A stretch of DNA of 64,000 nt from Acidovorax sp. 106 (GCF_003663825.1 NZ_RCCC01000001.1:938501-1002500); one strand, 5' to 3'. Positions 26,677 to 35,147 are shown, counted from the stretch's first letter. Notes: a model not told the origin generated them from the letters alone. A program made the numbers and translations.

Positions 26677-27684
26677 TTACTTCGCGCCCCAGCACAGGTC
26701 GGTGCCGGTCTTCACATCTTTGCTGTCCACGCCGGGCATCGGCTTGGCAGAGATCAACGTCACGCCGGTGTCGGTATAGCCGCTGACCTTCTTGCCGGTC
26801 TTGGCATGCTCCACGCCCGCCGCCACGCCCAGGGCGGCCATGCGCAGGGGGTATTGCTGGCTGGTCGCTGCGATCACGCCTTTGCCCACATCGGCAATGC
26901 CGGCGCAGCCGCCGTCCACCGACACGATGATCGCGTTCTTGTCCTTGCCGGCGGCCTTCAGTGCGTTATAGGCACCGGCGGCTGCGGGCTCGTTGATGGT
27001 GTAGACCAGATTGATGTCGGGGTTCTTCTGCAGGCAGTTCTCCATGGCGGTCTGGCCCTTGGCGCGGTCGCCAAAACTGTCGGCCATGCAGGCCACCTCG
27101 GCAGGGCGCGAGAGTTCGTTGCTCTTGGCATCGTTGGCCTGCAGGCCAAAGCCCTTCAAAAAGCCGTTGTGCCGCTGTGCGCCCACGGGGTGGCCGGGGT
27201 GTAGATCCAGCATCGCAATCACGGGCTTCTTGCCCGCCAGCGCGGCCTTGGCGTACTGGCCGATCAGCTCACCGGCCTTGTAGTTGTCGGTGGCAAACAG
27301 CGCATCGGTGGCGTCTGCCGGGTCGGTGGGGCTGTCCAGCGCAATCACCATCACGCCCTTGGCCTGTGCTTTCTTGATGGCGGGGACGATGGCCTTGGCG
27401 TCGCTGGGGGTGATGAGGATGGTCTTGGCGCCTGCGGCCATCAGGTTTTCCATGGCCGTGACCTGGCCCGCGTTGTCGCCGTCGGTCTTGCCTGCGGCAG
27501 ACACCACCTTGGCGCCCAGCTTCTTGGCCTCGGCCGTTGCGCCCTCTTTCATCTTCACGAAGAAGGGGTTCGTCTCGGTCTTGGTGATCAGGCCGATCAC
27601 GGGCTCGGCTGCCTGGGCCATGCCACAGGCCAAAGCGCCCGACAGAGCGATGGCAGAAAGTACAAAAGCGGGGGCACGTTGCAT
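26677..27684 (-). CDS. frcB: Sugar ABC transporter periplasmic binding protein (FrcB-like)
   Basis: 335 residues with a signal peptide (MQRAPAFVLSAIALSGALACGMAQAAE). The mature protein is a Peripla_BP_4 type I binding protein: IGLITKTETNPFFVKMKEGA, MENLMAAGAKTILITPSDAKAI, ALDSPTDP and VSVDGGCAGI. The family binds ribose, fructose or related sugars. An ATG 11 codons upstream exists, but the start at 27682-27684 has GGAGAC upstream and begins the signal peptide. First gene of the operon frcB-frcC-frcA-fucU; the promoter overlaps a palindrome shared with the divergent kinase. Confidence 0.93.
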   Translation of the reverse strand: MQRAPAFVLSAIALSGALACGMAQAAEPVIGLITKTETNPFFVKMKEGATAEAKKLGAKVVSAAGKTDGDNAGQVTAMENLMAAGAKTILITPSDAKAIVPAIKKAQAKGVMVIALDSPTDPADATDALFATDNYKAGELIGQYAKAALAGKKPVIAMLDLHPGHPVGAQRHNGFLKGFGLQANDAKSNELSRPAEVACMADSFGDRAKGQTAMENCLQKNPDINLVYTINEPAAAGAYNALKAAGKDKNAIIVSVDGGCAGIADVGKGVIAATSQQYPLRMAALGVAAGVEHAKTGKKVSGYTDTGVTLISAKPMPGVDSKDVKTGTDLCWGAK

Positions 27685-27778
27685 CACGGTTGTCTCCTGT
27701 GAATAGGCTGCAAACACCCGGTGGCGCGTCAGCTGCGGCCCCTCGGGTCAACCACCCTTGCCGGGTGGATGGGATGGA

Positions 27779-27808
27779 ACTATAGTGCGCCACAACTTAA
27801 TAAATCAA
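27779..27808 (-). promoter_or_regulatory. Probable sigma-70 promoter of the frcBCA-fucU operon
   Basis: On the minus strand TTGATT (27803-27808) and TATAGT (27779-27784) are separated by 18 bases and face frcB. The -35 lies inside the palindrome at 27801-27817, so a bound repressor would block it. Confidence 0.55.
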
Positions 27809-27817
27809 GTGGATTTA
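27801..27817. promoter_or_regulatory. Palindromic operator candidate between frcB and the PfkB kinase gene
   Basis: TAAATC-AAGTG-GATTTA: perfect 6-bp arms with a 5-base spacer, extending imperfectly to 8 of 10 positions. It ends three bases before the kinase ATG and covers the -35 of the frcB promoter. The ROK regulator encoded in the same locus is the obvious candidate ligand; that is inference. Confidence 0.5.
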
Positions 27818-27820
27818 CTT

Positions 27821-28915
27821 ATGGTTTTCCCTAGCCAAACAGCGCCCCAAGCCGCAGGCCCAGCGCCCCAACCCAGCTCTGCAGCCCCCCCATCACACGG
27901 CCTGCCATTGCCGCCCCCAAGGCCGTCCCCCTTGCTGGTAGCCACGGCGGGCGAAGCACTGTTTGACCTGATCGAAGAACCCGATGGCCGCCTGCGCCCC
28001 TGCGCTGGCGGCGCGGTGTACAACCTGACGCGGGCGCTGGGTCTGCAAGGGATAGGCACGCTCTACCTGAACCCCCTGTCGAGCGACCTGCTGGGCAGGC
28101 AATTGGCCCAGGGGCTGCAGGCGGCGCAGGTCACGCTGGCTGCCCCGGCGCCCGTGCGCGAGCCCAGTGCGCTGGCCCTGGCTGCGCTGGATGCACAAGG
28201 CAAAGCCAGCTACAGCTTTTACCGCGACGGCGTGGCCGATCGGGCCGTGACAGCCGAGGCCCTGAACGCCGCCTGCGCAGCCCACCCCGGCTTGCAAGTC
28301 GTGGCCACTGGCTGCCTGGCATTGGTGGCGCAGGATGCCGCCGTCTACCAACCCTGGCTGACCGCCCAGCGCGCCGCTGGGCGCATGGTGGTGGTGGACG
28401 CGAACCTGCGCCTGTCGGCCGTGGACGATGCCCCCGCCTACCGTGCCAACGTGATGGCCGCGCTGCAGCAAGCCCACCTCATCAAGGTGAGCGACGACGA
28501 TCTGGAGGCCCTGGGCACGCCGGGCGCCAACGCGCTGGAGCGCGCCCGCCACCTGCTGCAACACACGCCCGCGCAGTGGCTGGCACTGACGCTGGGGCCC
28601 GACGGTGCTTGGCTACTGCAGCGCGATGGCCTGGCGGCCCATGCCCGCGAGGCCGCACCGCTGGCAGTGGTGGACACCGTGGGTGCAGGCGACTGCTTTT
28701 TGGCGGGGCTGATCACCGCCCTGCTGGCGGGGCCTGAGCGCGGCGAAGAGGCCCTGGCCCTGCGCCCCTGTGGGCTCACCGCGCCCCTGGACGCAGCGCG
28801 GCTGCGCAGCGCGCTGCAGCATGCACTGGCCAGCGCCAGCCACTGTGTGGAACGAGCAGGCTGCACGCCCCCAAGTTACGACGAAGTGCGCGCACGATTG
28901 GCCGTGCGGGGCTGA
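27821..28915 (+). CDS. PfkB family carbohydrate kinase (fructokinase-like)
   Basis: 364 residues. After a 40-residue Pro/Ala-rich N-terminal extension, the fold starts LLVATAGEALFDLIEEPDG and has the PfkB substrate motif GGAVYNLTRAL, ending with the signature VDTVGAGDCFLAGLITALL (catalytic Asp and anion-hole GAGD). The central VVVDANLRLS replaces the usual DPNxR. The family phosphorylates fructose or similar sugars after uptake. It is divergent from the ABC operon; no Shine-Dalgarno precedes the ATG at 27821, and the operator-like palindrome ends just before it, so a leaderless or very short leader message is possible. A later start is possible, since the N-terminal extension is unusual. Confidence 0.87.
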   Translation: MVFPSQTAPQAAGPAPQPSSAAPPSHGLPLPPPRPSPLLVATAGEALFDLIEEPDGRLRPCAGGAVYNLTRALGLQGIGTLYLNPLSSDLLGRQLAQGLQAAQVTLAAPAPVREPSALALAALDAQGKASYSFYRDGVADRAVTAEALNAACAAHPGLQVVATGCLALVAQDAAVYQPWLTAQRAAGRMVVVDANLRLSAVDDAPAYRANVMAALQQAHLIKVSDDDLEALGTPGANALERARHLLQHTPAQWLALTLGPDGAWLLQRDGLAAHAREAAPLAVVDTVGAGDCFLAGLITALLAGPERGEEALALRPCGLTAPLDAARLRSALQHALASASHCVERAGCTPPSYDEVRARLAVRG

Positions 28916-28950
28916 CAACCCCTCCGCACAACACCGCAGCGCTGCCCGAT

Positions 28951-30501
28951 TTACTCTGCCGACTTGTCTGCTGGCTTGCGCGCCCGGCTGCGCGGGCGCG
29001 CTGGCGCTTTGGCAGGGGCTTGGGCCTGCGCCTCGGCAGGCGATGCAGCCTCAGCTGCGATAGGCTGGGCGGGCTGGGCAGCCCCTGCGGCCGCATTGGC
29101 CCCACCTGCGGTCTTTGCACTGCGCGCGCGCGGGGCTGCCGCCCTGCTGCCCGCTGCTGCGCCCTTGCCCGCACTGCTGCGCCCCTGGCCCCGAGGGCGG
29201 CTGGTCGCGGGTGCGACCTCATTGCCTTGGTCTGTCACCACAGCCTCCTGCGCTGCGGTCTGCTCATCCGCCGGGGTCACAGCGTGGGCCACCACATCGG
29301 TGGGCGGCACGGTCGACTCAGCAGCAACAGGCACTGCAGGCGTCGAGAAATAGCGGCTCACCGGACGGTCCATCGGGGACTCGGCCGCAGGCTGATGCGA
29401 TGCAGCGTGCATGCCTTCATCACGCTCCGCCAAATCTTCTGAAGCAGCCTCTGCGCGGCCCTGAGCCTCGCCACGGCGACCACGCGACCGACCTGCGGCG
29501 CCGGGGGCATCACCGCCCCCCGCTGGCCGCTCTGGTGCCACCGCCACCGCATGAAAGTCATGCCGCGCGGGAACGCTGTGGTCAGCGCGTTCTGCCGCCG
29601 TATCCGGCTGCGCGGTCTGTCGCGGGTCCTGCCGCAAGTCCTGCCTCACGGAGGCGCCCCCTCCCGCGCCTTGGCCCAGGCTGCGAAACACATAGGCGCC
29701 CGATTTTTCATCGCGGCCAAACTCCAGCAGGCCCCGTGCCTGGGCTTCTTCCAGCAAGTTGCCAAAGGTGCGAAAGCCATAGCGCCCTTCGCTGAAATCA
29801 GGCTTGCGGCGCTTGATGGCCTCTTTGAGCACCGAGGCCCAGATCTTGCCGGTGTCACCCCGCTCAGACAGCAAGGCCTCAAAGGTCTCGGCCGCCAGTT
29901 CCACGCCCTGGGTGCGGCGTGCGTCCTGGCTTTCCTTGCGGCTACGTTCCTCCTCAGGGCTGCGACGCGGAGCGGGCGGCGGGTTGCTGCCGGGGTTCTG
30001 GCGGCGGGCCTGGGCACGCTGGTTCTCGCGCACCAGATCGTCGTAGAAGATGAATTCGTCGCAGTTGGCAATCAACAGGTCCGAGGTGGACTGCTTCACG
30101 CCCACACCGATCACTTGCTTGTTGTTCTCGCGCAGCTTGGACACGAGCGGCGAGAAATCCGAGTCGCCGCTGATGATGACGAAGGTGTTGACGTGCGACT
30201 TGGTGTAGCAGAGGTCCAGCGCATCGACCACCAGGCGAATGTCCGCCGAATTTTTACCCGACTGGCGCACATGCGGGATTTCGATCAGCTCGAAGTTGGC
30301 CTCGTGCATCGTGGCCTTGAAGCCCTTGTAGCGCTCCCAGTCGCAATAGGCTTTTTTGACCACGATAGAACCCTTGAGCAGCAGGCGCTCCAGGATGGGC
30401 TTGATGTCGAACTTTTCGTACTGCGCATCGCGCACGCCCAGCGCGACGTTTTCAAAGTCGCAAAACAGGGCCATGCTGATGCTGTCAGAGGGGGATGCCA
30501 T
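28951..30501 (-). CDS. NYN domain (LabA/DUF88) protein with OST-HTH domain and Ala-rich tail
   Basis: 516 residues. The N-terminal NYN domain (about 10-155) is a PIN-like nuclease fold: MALFCDFENVALGV, SADIRLVVDALDLCY and VIISGDSDFSPLVSKLRE carry the expected acidic residues. A middle OST-HTH/LOTUS domain (about 205-285) reads TFEALLSERGDTGKIWASVLKEAIKRRKPDF...YGFRTFGNLLEEA. The remaining 230 residues are low-complexity, Ala/Pro/Arg/Glu-rich and end in a basic RPRSRARKPADKS stretch, suited to binding nucleic acid. The family is thought to process RNA. Start ATG at 30499-30501 chosen; a GTG 9 codons upstream also exists. No partner genes adjacent. Confidence 0.88.
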   Translation of the reverse strand: MASPSDSISMALFCDFENVALGVRDAQYEKFDIKPILERLLLKGSIVVKKAYCDWERYKGFKATMHEANFELIEIPHVRQSGKNSADIRLVVDALDLCYTKSHVNTFVIISGDSDFSPLVSKLRENNKQVIGVGVKQSTSDLLIANCDEFIFYDDLVRENQRAQARRQNPGSNPPPAPRRSPEEERSRKESQDARRTQGVELAAETFEALLSERGDTGKIWASVLKEAIKRRKPDFSEGRYGFRTFGNLLEEAQARGLLEFGRDEKSGAYVFRSLGQGAGGGASVRQDLRQDPRQTAQPDTAAERADHSVPARHDFHAVAVAPERPAGGGDAPGAAGRSRGRRGEAQGRAEAASEDLAERDEGMHAASHQPAAESPMDRPVSRYFSTPAVPVAAESTVPPTDVVAHAVTPADEQTAAQEAVVTDQGNEVAPATSRPRGQGRSSAGKGAAAGSRAAAPRARSAKTAGGANAAAGAAQPAQPIAAEAASPAEAQAQAPAKAPARPRSRARKPADKSAE

Positions 30502-30594
30502 AGGGGTGTGTCCAGTGAATGTCTGCACGCATCATCACACGGAACGCCCCCACAGCCCCCAGCTTCACGGCACAGCGGCCTGCCTGACGGCCCA

Positions 30595-31557
30595 TCAGGA
30601 GGGCTTGGCCAGCCCCAGCTTGTCCACCAACGCCTTCTCCCGCGCAAAGGTGTCTTGCGCAAACTTCTGGTAGGCAGTGGTGCCCATGTACATCGGCACC
30701 ATGTCGTAGCGGGCCAGCGCAGTCTTGTAGCTCTCTTGCTCCATGGCCTGTTTGAAGGCGTCGTGCAGGCGCTTGACCACGGCAGCGGGCGTGCCCTTGG
30801 GGGCGCCGATGCCAAACGGCGAGTTCTGCACCAGGTCCAGCCCCAGCTCCTTGAGCGTGGGGGCATCGGGGAACTTGGCCAGGCGCTCCGCCCCCCAGGT
30901 GTTGAGCACGCGCAGCTTGCCTGCCTCCACCTGCGGCGCAAAGCCGGTGGAGTCGGCAGCCGCCATGATCTGGCCGCCCAAGATGGACTGCATCAGGTCA
31001 GCACTGCCCTTGTAGGGCACGTGCAGCAGTTCGAGTCCGAGCTTCTGCGCAATCAACTCCATCGTGAGGTGCGGGCTGGTCATGGTGCCGGTGGAGCCAT
31101 AGCTCAGCTTGCCGGGGTTGGCCTTGGCCCAGGCCACAAAGTGCGTCCAGGTCTTGAGCTGCGAGTCGGCAGGCACCACCAGGCCGAACGCATAGCCGGT
31201 GACGTTGAGCACGTAGCTGATGTCCTTGACCGGGTCCCAGTTGATCTTGGTGGTGTAGGGCAGGCGGAACACACCCAGCGGAATCTGCGCCACGGTGTAG
31301 CCATCAGCGGGCGCTGTCTGCAGTGCCTGGGCAGGCAAGGTGCCACCGGCGCCGGGCTTGTTCTCCACGATCACGGGCTGGCCCAGGATCTTGCTGGCGT
31401 TGTCGGCCAGCGACCGCATGGTGATGTCGGTGGGGCCACCTGCCGGAAAGGCGATTACCAGCTTGATGGGCTTGCTCGGGAAGCTCTGGGCCTGCGCCAA
31501 AAACGCCGGGGCGGCGAGGCTGGCGGCCCCCCATTGGATGATCTGGCGACGTTGCAT
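30595..31557 (-). CDS. Bug-family (TctC) periplasmic tricarboxylate-type binding protein
   Basis: 320 residues. N-terminal signal MQRRQIIQWGAASLAAPAFLAQA; the start RRQ plus downstream hydrophobic segment may be exported by Tat or Sec. The mature start FPSKPIKLVIAFPAGGPTDITMRSLADN, then VENKPGAGGTLPAQAL and HVPYKGSADLMQSILGGQI, are Bug signatures. Bug proteins capture carboxylates for TctAB-type or as sensors; they are greatly expanded in Burkholderiales and ligands are rarely predictable. AGGAG precedes the ATG at 31557. No TctAB genes nearby. Confidence 0.92.
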   Translation of the reverse strand: MQRRQIIQWGAASLAAPAFLAQAQSFPSKPIKLVIAFPAGGPTDITMRSLADNASKILGQPVIVENKPGAGGTLPAQALQTAPADGYTVAQIPLGVFRLPYTTKINWDPVKDISYVLNVTGYAFGLVVPADSQLKTWTHFVAWAKANPGKLSYGSTGTMTSPHLTMELIAQKLGLELLHVPYKGSADLMQSILGGQIMAAADSTGFAPQVEAGKLRVLNTWGAERLAKFPDAPTLKELGLDLVQNSPFGIGAPKGTPAAVVKRLHDAFKQAMEQESYKTALARYDMVPMYMGTTAYQKFAQDTFAREKALVDKLGLAKPS

Positions 31558-31659
31558 GGCGAGGCTCCTGAGTGGCAGAAAAAGACTTGTCCATTGGAAT
31601 GCAGGCACTGCCACAAGGGCATACGGAAACTCCCTAGACACTGTCGCTAATGTGGCACA

Positions 31660-31820
31660 ACCCCTGCGTCGCTTCGCGCCTTCCCCCTTCTCTCGAATGG
31701 CTGTGCGGTTCGGCAAGGGGGACACCGCCAGCACCCGCAAGCGAAGCGCCGCACTGGCAGCTCGGCGGCCCTTGCGCGGCGGTCGCTGGCCTGCGCTGCG
31801 CCAGTTTGACGACCTATGGG
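31660..31820. other. Non-coding gap with possible dispersed GC-rich repeat
   Basis: The 289-base gap between the Bug gene and the lrp-type gene includes a segment reading GGGGGACACCGCCAGC, GCGAAGCGCCGCACTGGCAG and CGGCGGCCCTTGCGCGGCGG. Its phrasing resembles a GC-rich intergenic repeat that I recall from Acidovorax-type genomes, but there is no second copy in this window to confirm it. No coding signal. Confidence 0.3.
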
Positions 31821-31846
31821 CCGACGCACTTTGTCAACCTTGGGCC

Positions 31847-32278
31847 TCAGGCCTTGTAGGTGGACAGCAAGATGCTGGTCTCGGTGTTGGCGATGCCCGG
31901 GGTCAGGCGAATGCGCCCCAGCGCGGCGTCAAACGCTTCCAGGCTCTCAGACCGCACCTCGGCCACGATGTCCCAGCGCCCGTTGGTGGTGTGCAAGGTG
32001 CCCACGGCAGGCTCGCCGCGCAGGGCATGAATGACCTCGGGTGCGGCATTGCCTTCGACGGCGATGCTCATCCACGCCCGGATGCGTTGGGGCTCGGACT
32101 CCGGGCGCAGCCGCACCGTGTACCCGGTGATGACGCCACTGTCCTCCAGCTTGCGAAGGCGGTTCTGCACGGTGCCACGGGCAATGCGCAGCCTTTGCGC
32201 GAGGACAGCCACCGGGGTGCGGGCGTCGGCCCGCAGGATGCTCAGGATCTCGCGGTCGGTGTCATCGATTTTGAACAT
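31847..32278 (-). CDS. Lrp/AsnC family transcriptional regulator
   Basis: 143 residues. N-terminal HTH (FKIDDTDREILSILRADARTPVAVLAQRLRIARGTVQNRLRKLEDSGVI) and C-terminal RAM domain with GRWDIVAEVRS and ending SILLSTYKA. Lrp-type regulators respond to amino acids. GAGGTGG lies six bases before the ATG. It is divergent from ornithine cyclodeaminase and CtlX, with a 127-base shared AT-richer promoter gap (32279-32405), so it probably controls them in response to ornithine, citrulline or arginine (inference). Confidence 0.93.
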   Translation of the reverse strand: MFKIDDTDREILSILRADARTPVAVLAQRLRIARGTVQNRLRKLEDSGVITGYTVRLRPESEPQRIRAWMSIAVEGNAAPEVIHALRGEPAVGTLHTTNGRWDIVAEVRSESLEAFDAALGRIRLTPGIANTETSILLSTYKA

Positions 32279-32405
32279 TTAGCCACCTCAATCAGACAAA
32301 ACGCCAATTTACAGGACTATTTGAGCAGCTTGTGGGCTGTTCGCTGGCGCATGCCCTCCGGAAAATTCCCCTCAGCCCACCACAACGCTGAACTGGAGAC
32401 ACCCC

Positions 32406-33464
32406 ATGACCCGCCTGATCGACCTGCCCACCATCGCCCAGTTGGTCCACGACATCACCCCCGCCCGCTTCATGACCGAGCTGGCAGAGCACCTGCAAAG
32501 CGACTACCTGCGCTGGCCCGACTTTGACAAAACCGCCCGCGTGGCCAGCCACAGCGCACGCGGTGTGATCGAGCTGATGCCCGTGGCCGACAGCGCCTTC
32601 TACAGCTTCAAGTACGTCAACGGCCACCCGGGCAACCCCAACCGGGCTACGGGAAGCCTGCCTACGGTGATGGCCTTCGGGGTGCTGTCCGAGGTGGCCA
32701 CGGGCTACCCGCTGCTGGTGTCCGAGCTGACGCTGACCACCGCGCTGCGCACGGCCGCCACCTCGGCCATGGCGGCGCGCGCCCTGGCCCGCCCCGGTGC
32801 ACGCCGCATGGCCCTCATAGGCAACGGCGCACAAAGCGAATTCCAGGCCCTGGCGTTCCATGCGCTGCTGGGGGTGGACGAGCTGAGGGTGTTCGACATC
32901 GACCCCGCTGCCACCGCCAAGCTGCAGCGCAACCTGGCCACGGTGCCCGGCCTGCGCGTGGTGCCAGCAGCATCGGTTGCCGAGGCGGTGCGGGGTGCCG
33001 ACATCGTCACCACCATCACCGCCGACAAGGCCAATGCCACCATCCTCACGCCCAACATGATCGAGCCCGGCATGCACCTGAACGCCGTGGGCGGCGACTG
33101 CCCCGGCAAGACCGAGCTGCACGCCGATGTGCTGCGCGCCGCCCGCATTTTTGTGGAGTACGAGCCGCAAACCCGCATCGAAGGCGACATCCAACAACTG
33201 CCCGCTGACCACCCGGTGACGGAGCTGTGGCGCGTGCTCAGCGGCCAGGCGGCTGGACGCCAATCGGCGCAAGACGTGACAGTGTTCGACTCTGTGGGCT
33301 TTGCGCTGGAGGACTACTCGGCCCTGCGTTACGTGTACCAGCTGGCCACCGCCCGCCACCTGGGCACTGACGTGGAACTGGTGCCCACCGATGGGGACCC
33401 CAAGGACCTGTTCGGTCGCACCCGTGGCGACCGCCAGCGCGTGGCCCTGCGCCGCGTGGCGTGA
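32406..33464 (+). CDS. ocd: Ornithine cyclodeaminase
   Basis: 352 residues. It converts L-ornithine to L-proline with release of ammonia and bound NAD. Motifs: SELTLTTALRTAATSAMAARALARP around the substrate site, the Rossmann loop ALIGNGAQSEFQALAF, and the C-terminal VTVFDSVGFALEDYSALRY with the catalytic Asp region. This matches the longer Ocd subfamily (ELMPVADSAFYSFKYVNGHPGNP). GGAGAC precedes the ATG by five bases. CtlX follows 19 bases downstream. Confidence 0.95.
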   Translation: MTRLIDLPTIAQLVHDITPARFMTELAEHLQSDYLRWPDFDKTARVASHSARGVIELMPVADSAFYSFKYVNGHPGNPNRATGSLPTVMAFGVLSEVATGYPLLVSELTLTTALRTAATSAMAARALARPGARRMALIGNGAQSEFQALAFHALLGVDELRVFDIDPAATAKLQRNLATVPGLRVVPAASVAEAVRGADIVTTITADKANATILTPNMIEPGMHLNAVGGDCPGKTELHADVLRAARIFVEYEPQTRIEGDIQQLPADHPVTELWRVLSGQAAGRQSAQDVTVFDSVGFALEDYSALRYVYQLATARHLGTDVELVPTDGDPKDLFGRTRGDRQRVALRRVA

Positions 33465-33483
33465 ATACCGACACAGCACCGCC

Positions 33484-34521
33484 ATGACTGCGACGACATC
33501 CCCCGCCCTGCCCCAAGGCCAGCGCCCACGCCCTTCCATGCAAGCCCCAGCCGCTGTGGTGATGGTGCGCCCGCACCATTTCCATCCCAACCCCGAAACC
33601 GCCGCCGACAACGCCTACCAGCGCAGCAGCGGTGCACCGCTCACCGAGCTGGCACGCCGCGCCCATGCCGAGGTGACCGAGGCGGCCGCCCGCATCGCCC
33701 AGGCGGGCGTGCGCGTGCACCTGTTTGACGACACCGGCGCACCGGGGCAGCCCGGCACGCCCGACTCGGTGTTTCCCAACAACTGGTTCTCCACCCACGC
33801 GGGCGGGCATGTGGCGCTGTACCCCATGTACGCGCCCAGCCGCCGCCGCGAGCGGCGCCACGACATCATCGAGCGGCTCAAGGCCCAGTACCGCGTGCAA
33901 GAGGTGGTGGACTACTCCGGCCTGGAGCAGGACGGTGTGTTCCTCGAAGGCACAGGCGCCATGGTGCTCGACCACATCGGCCGCGTGGCTTACACCGCCC
34001 AGTCACACCGGGCCAACCCGGTGGCGCTGGAGCGCTTTTGCACCCACTTTCAGTACGAGCCCATGGTGTTTGCCACGGCCGATGCGGCAGGCCAGCCGTG
34101 CTACCACACCAACGTGATGCTGTGCATTGGCACCGGCTTTGCGATGGGCGGCTTTCACATGGTCAGCGACGCGGCACGGCGGCGCGAGGTGCAGGAGCGG
34201 CTGTGGGAGACCGGCCGCACCGTGATCGACCTGAGCCCGCAGCAGATCGCAGACTTTGCCGCCAACGCGCTGGAACTGCAGGGCACGGCGGGCCCCGTGC
34301 TCGCCCTGTCGGCGCGGGCAGCCGCCAGCTTCACGCCCGCACAGCGCCAAGCCGTGGAGCAGCACGCGACCCTGCTGCCCCTGGCGGTGCCCACCATTGA
34401 ACTGGCCGGAGGCTCGGTGCGCTGCATGCTGGCAGGCATCCACCTGGCGCCACGGCTGGGCGCGCAGGCCACCCAGCCGTCCGCTGCAGAGCCTCAAGCC
34501 ATATTGGCACCTAGCGCTTGA
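33484..34521 (+). CDS. ctlX: Citrulline utilization hydrolase CtlX (arginine deiminase superfamily)
   Basis: 345 residues. A guanidino-group-modifying fold with VMVRPHHFHPNPETAADNAYQ, DSVFPNNWFSTH, the acid/base region VFLEGTGAMVLD, and the nucleophile Cys in GGSVRCMLAGIH near the C-terminus. The family hydrolyses citrulline to ornithine, CO2 and ammonia, which fits ocd directly upstream. The start may be 33484 or the later ATG at 33538; neither has a ribosome site. The last residues (about ILAPSA) and the TGA at 34519-34521 are written by a two-hairpin repeat that begins at 34501, so the native C-terminus may have been changed. Confidence 0.9.
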   Translation: MTATTSPALPQGQRPRPSMQAPAAVVMVRPHHFHPNPETAADNAYQRSSGAPLTELARRAHAEVTEAAARIAQAGVRVHLFDDTGAPGQPGTPDSVFPNNWFSTHAGGHVALYPMYAPSRRRERRHDIIERLKAQYRVQEVVDYSGLEQDGVFLEGTGAMVLDHIGRVAYTAQSHRANPVALERFCTHFQYEPMVFATADAAGQPCYHTNVMLCIGTGFAMGGFHMVSDAARRREVQERLWETGRTVIDLSPQQIADFAANALELQGTAGPVLALSARAAASFTPAQRQAVEQHATLLPLAVPTIELAGGSVRCMLAGIHLAPRLGAQATQPSAAEPQAILAPSA

Positions 34522-34558
34522 TGGATAAGCGCTATCAGCTATCATTTAAATAGCAAAA
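34501..34558 (+). repeat. Two-hairpin dispersed repeat, copy 4 (ends the ctlX reading frame)
   Basis: ATATTGGCACCTAGCGCTTG then ATGGATAAGCGCTATCAGCTAT-CATTTAA-ATAGC. The TGA in CGCTTGATGG is the ctlX stop codon. The other end of the element touches the stop codon (34559-34561) of the convergent cysteine-rich gene, so the whole intergenic gap is this element. Confidence 0.88.
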
Positions 34559-34930
34559 TCACACACCGGAAGACGGTGGCTGCGCCTGCAGTTGCGCATC
34601 GCACCCCACGCCCGAGGCAATCCACCGCCGCGCCAGGCGCGACAAGCCACGCACCACCCACGGGTGGCGCCAACCGGTCACGCTGGCCGGGTCGGCCACC
34701 ATGCCGCACCAGTAGCGCTGTTCGGCATCGCTCCAGCGCAGGGCCACGCAGGCGCCATGGCGGCGGCGCGACACCAACACACCCAGCGGGCAGGGCTCAG
34801 CCAGGCAGCACAGCCCGCAGCCATTGCAGGGCGCGCCCTCGGGGGGCTTGGGCGGCGCGGCGGGGTGCAACCACACCACCTGCCAGGATGGGGGCGAAGG
34901 TTGGGAATCGGGCGCTTGCGGAGTCCCCAT
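34559..34930 (-). CDS. Small cysteine-rich protein (YkgJ-type zinc/iron-chelating domain)
   Basis: 123 residues. The core is CNGCGLCCLAEPCPLGV followed by C (GACVAL) and C (YWCGMV), the spaced-cysteine pattern of the YkgJ/CxxCxxCC family thought to bind Fe-S or zinc. N- and C-terminal parts are Pro-rich and variable. The start ATG at 34928-34930 gives a compact protein; a longer frame to 35038 lacks a better ribosome site. Function unknown. It ends at the repeat shared with ctlX. Confidence 0.8.
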   Translation of the reverse strand: MGTPQAPDSQPSPPSWQVVWLHPAAPPKPPEGAPCNGCGLCCLAEPCPLGVLVSRRRHGACVALRWSDAEQRYWCGMVADPASVTGWRHPWVVRGLSRLARRWIASGVGCDAQLQAQPPSSGV

Positions 34931-35147
34931 GTCACTCACTGCGCGCGGCGTGGGCACCCCACCATGGCACTGCGCTCTGCTCGCAACGGCAAGCAATGCA
35001 GGAAATGGCAGGGATGAGGGTGCAAAGACATGGATCAAAAGTGCGATGCTGGCCGGGGCAGAAGGAGCGCGCGTCCAGCAGAAGCCATCCTCTCATTGTG
35101 CGCAGGCACTTCAGCGTGGGCCGTTGATTGTGCATGCACCCGCCAAA

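Noticed and set aside
28951..30501. NYN/OST-HTH gene as part of a phage-defence island
   Set aside because: Neighbours are an ordinary sugar kinase and a Bug protein; there are no toxin, restriction or mobile genes nearby.
29551..31650. 699-codon rightward frame opposite the NYN and Bug genes
   Set aside because: Shadow frame; His/Gly/Ala-rich, without ribosome site.
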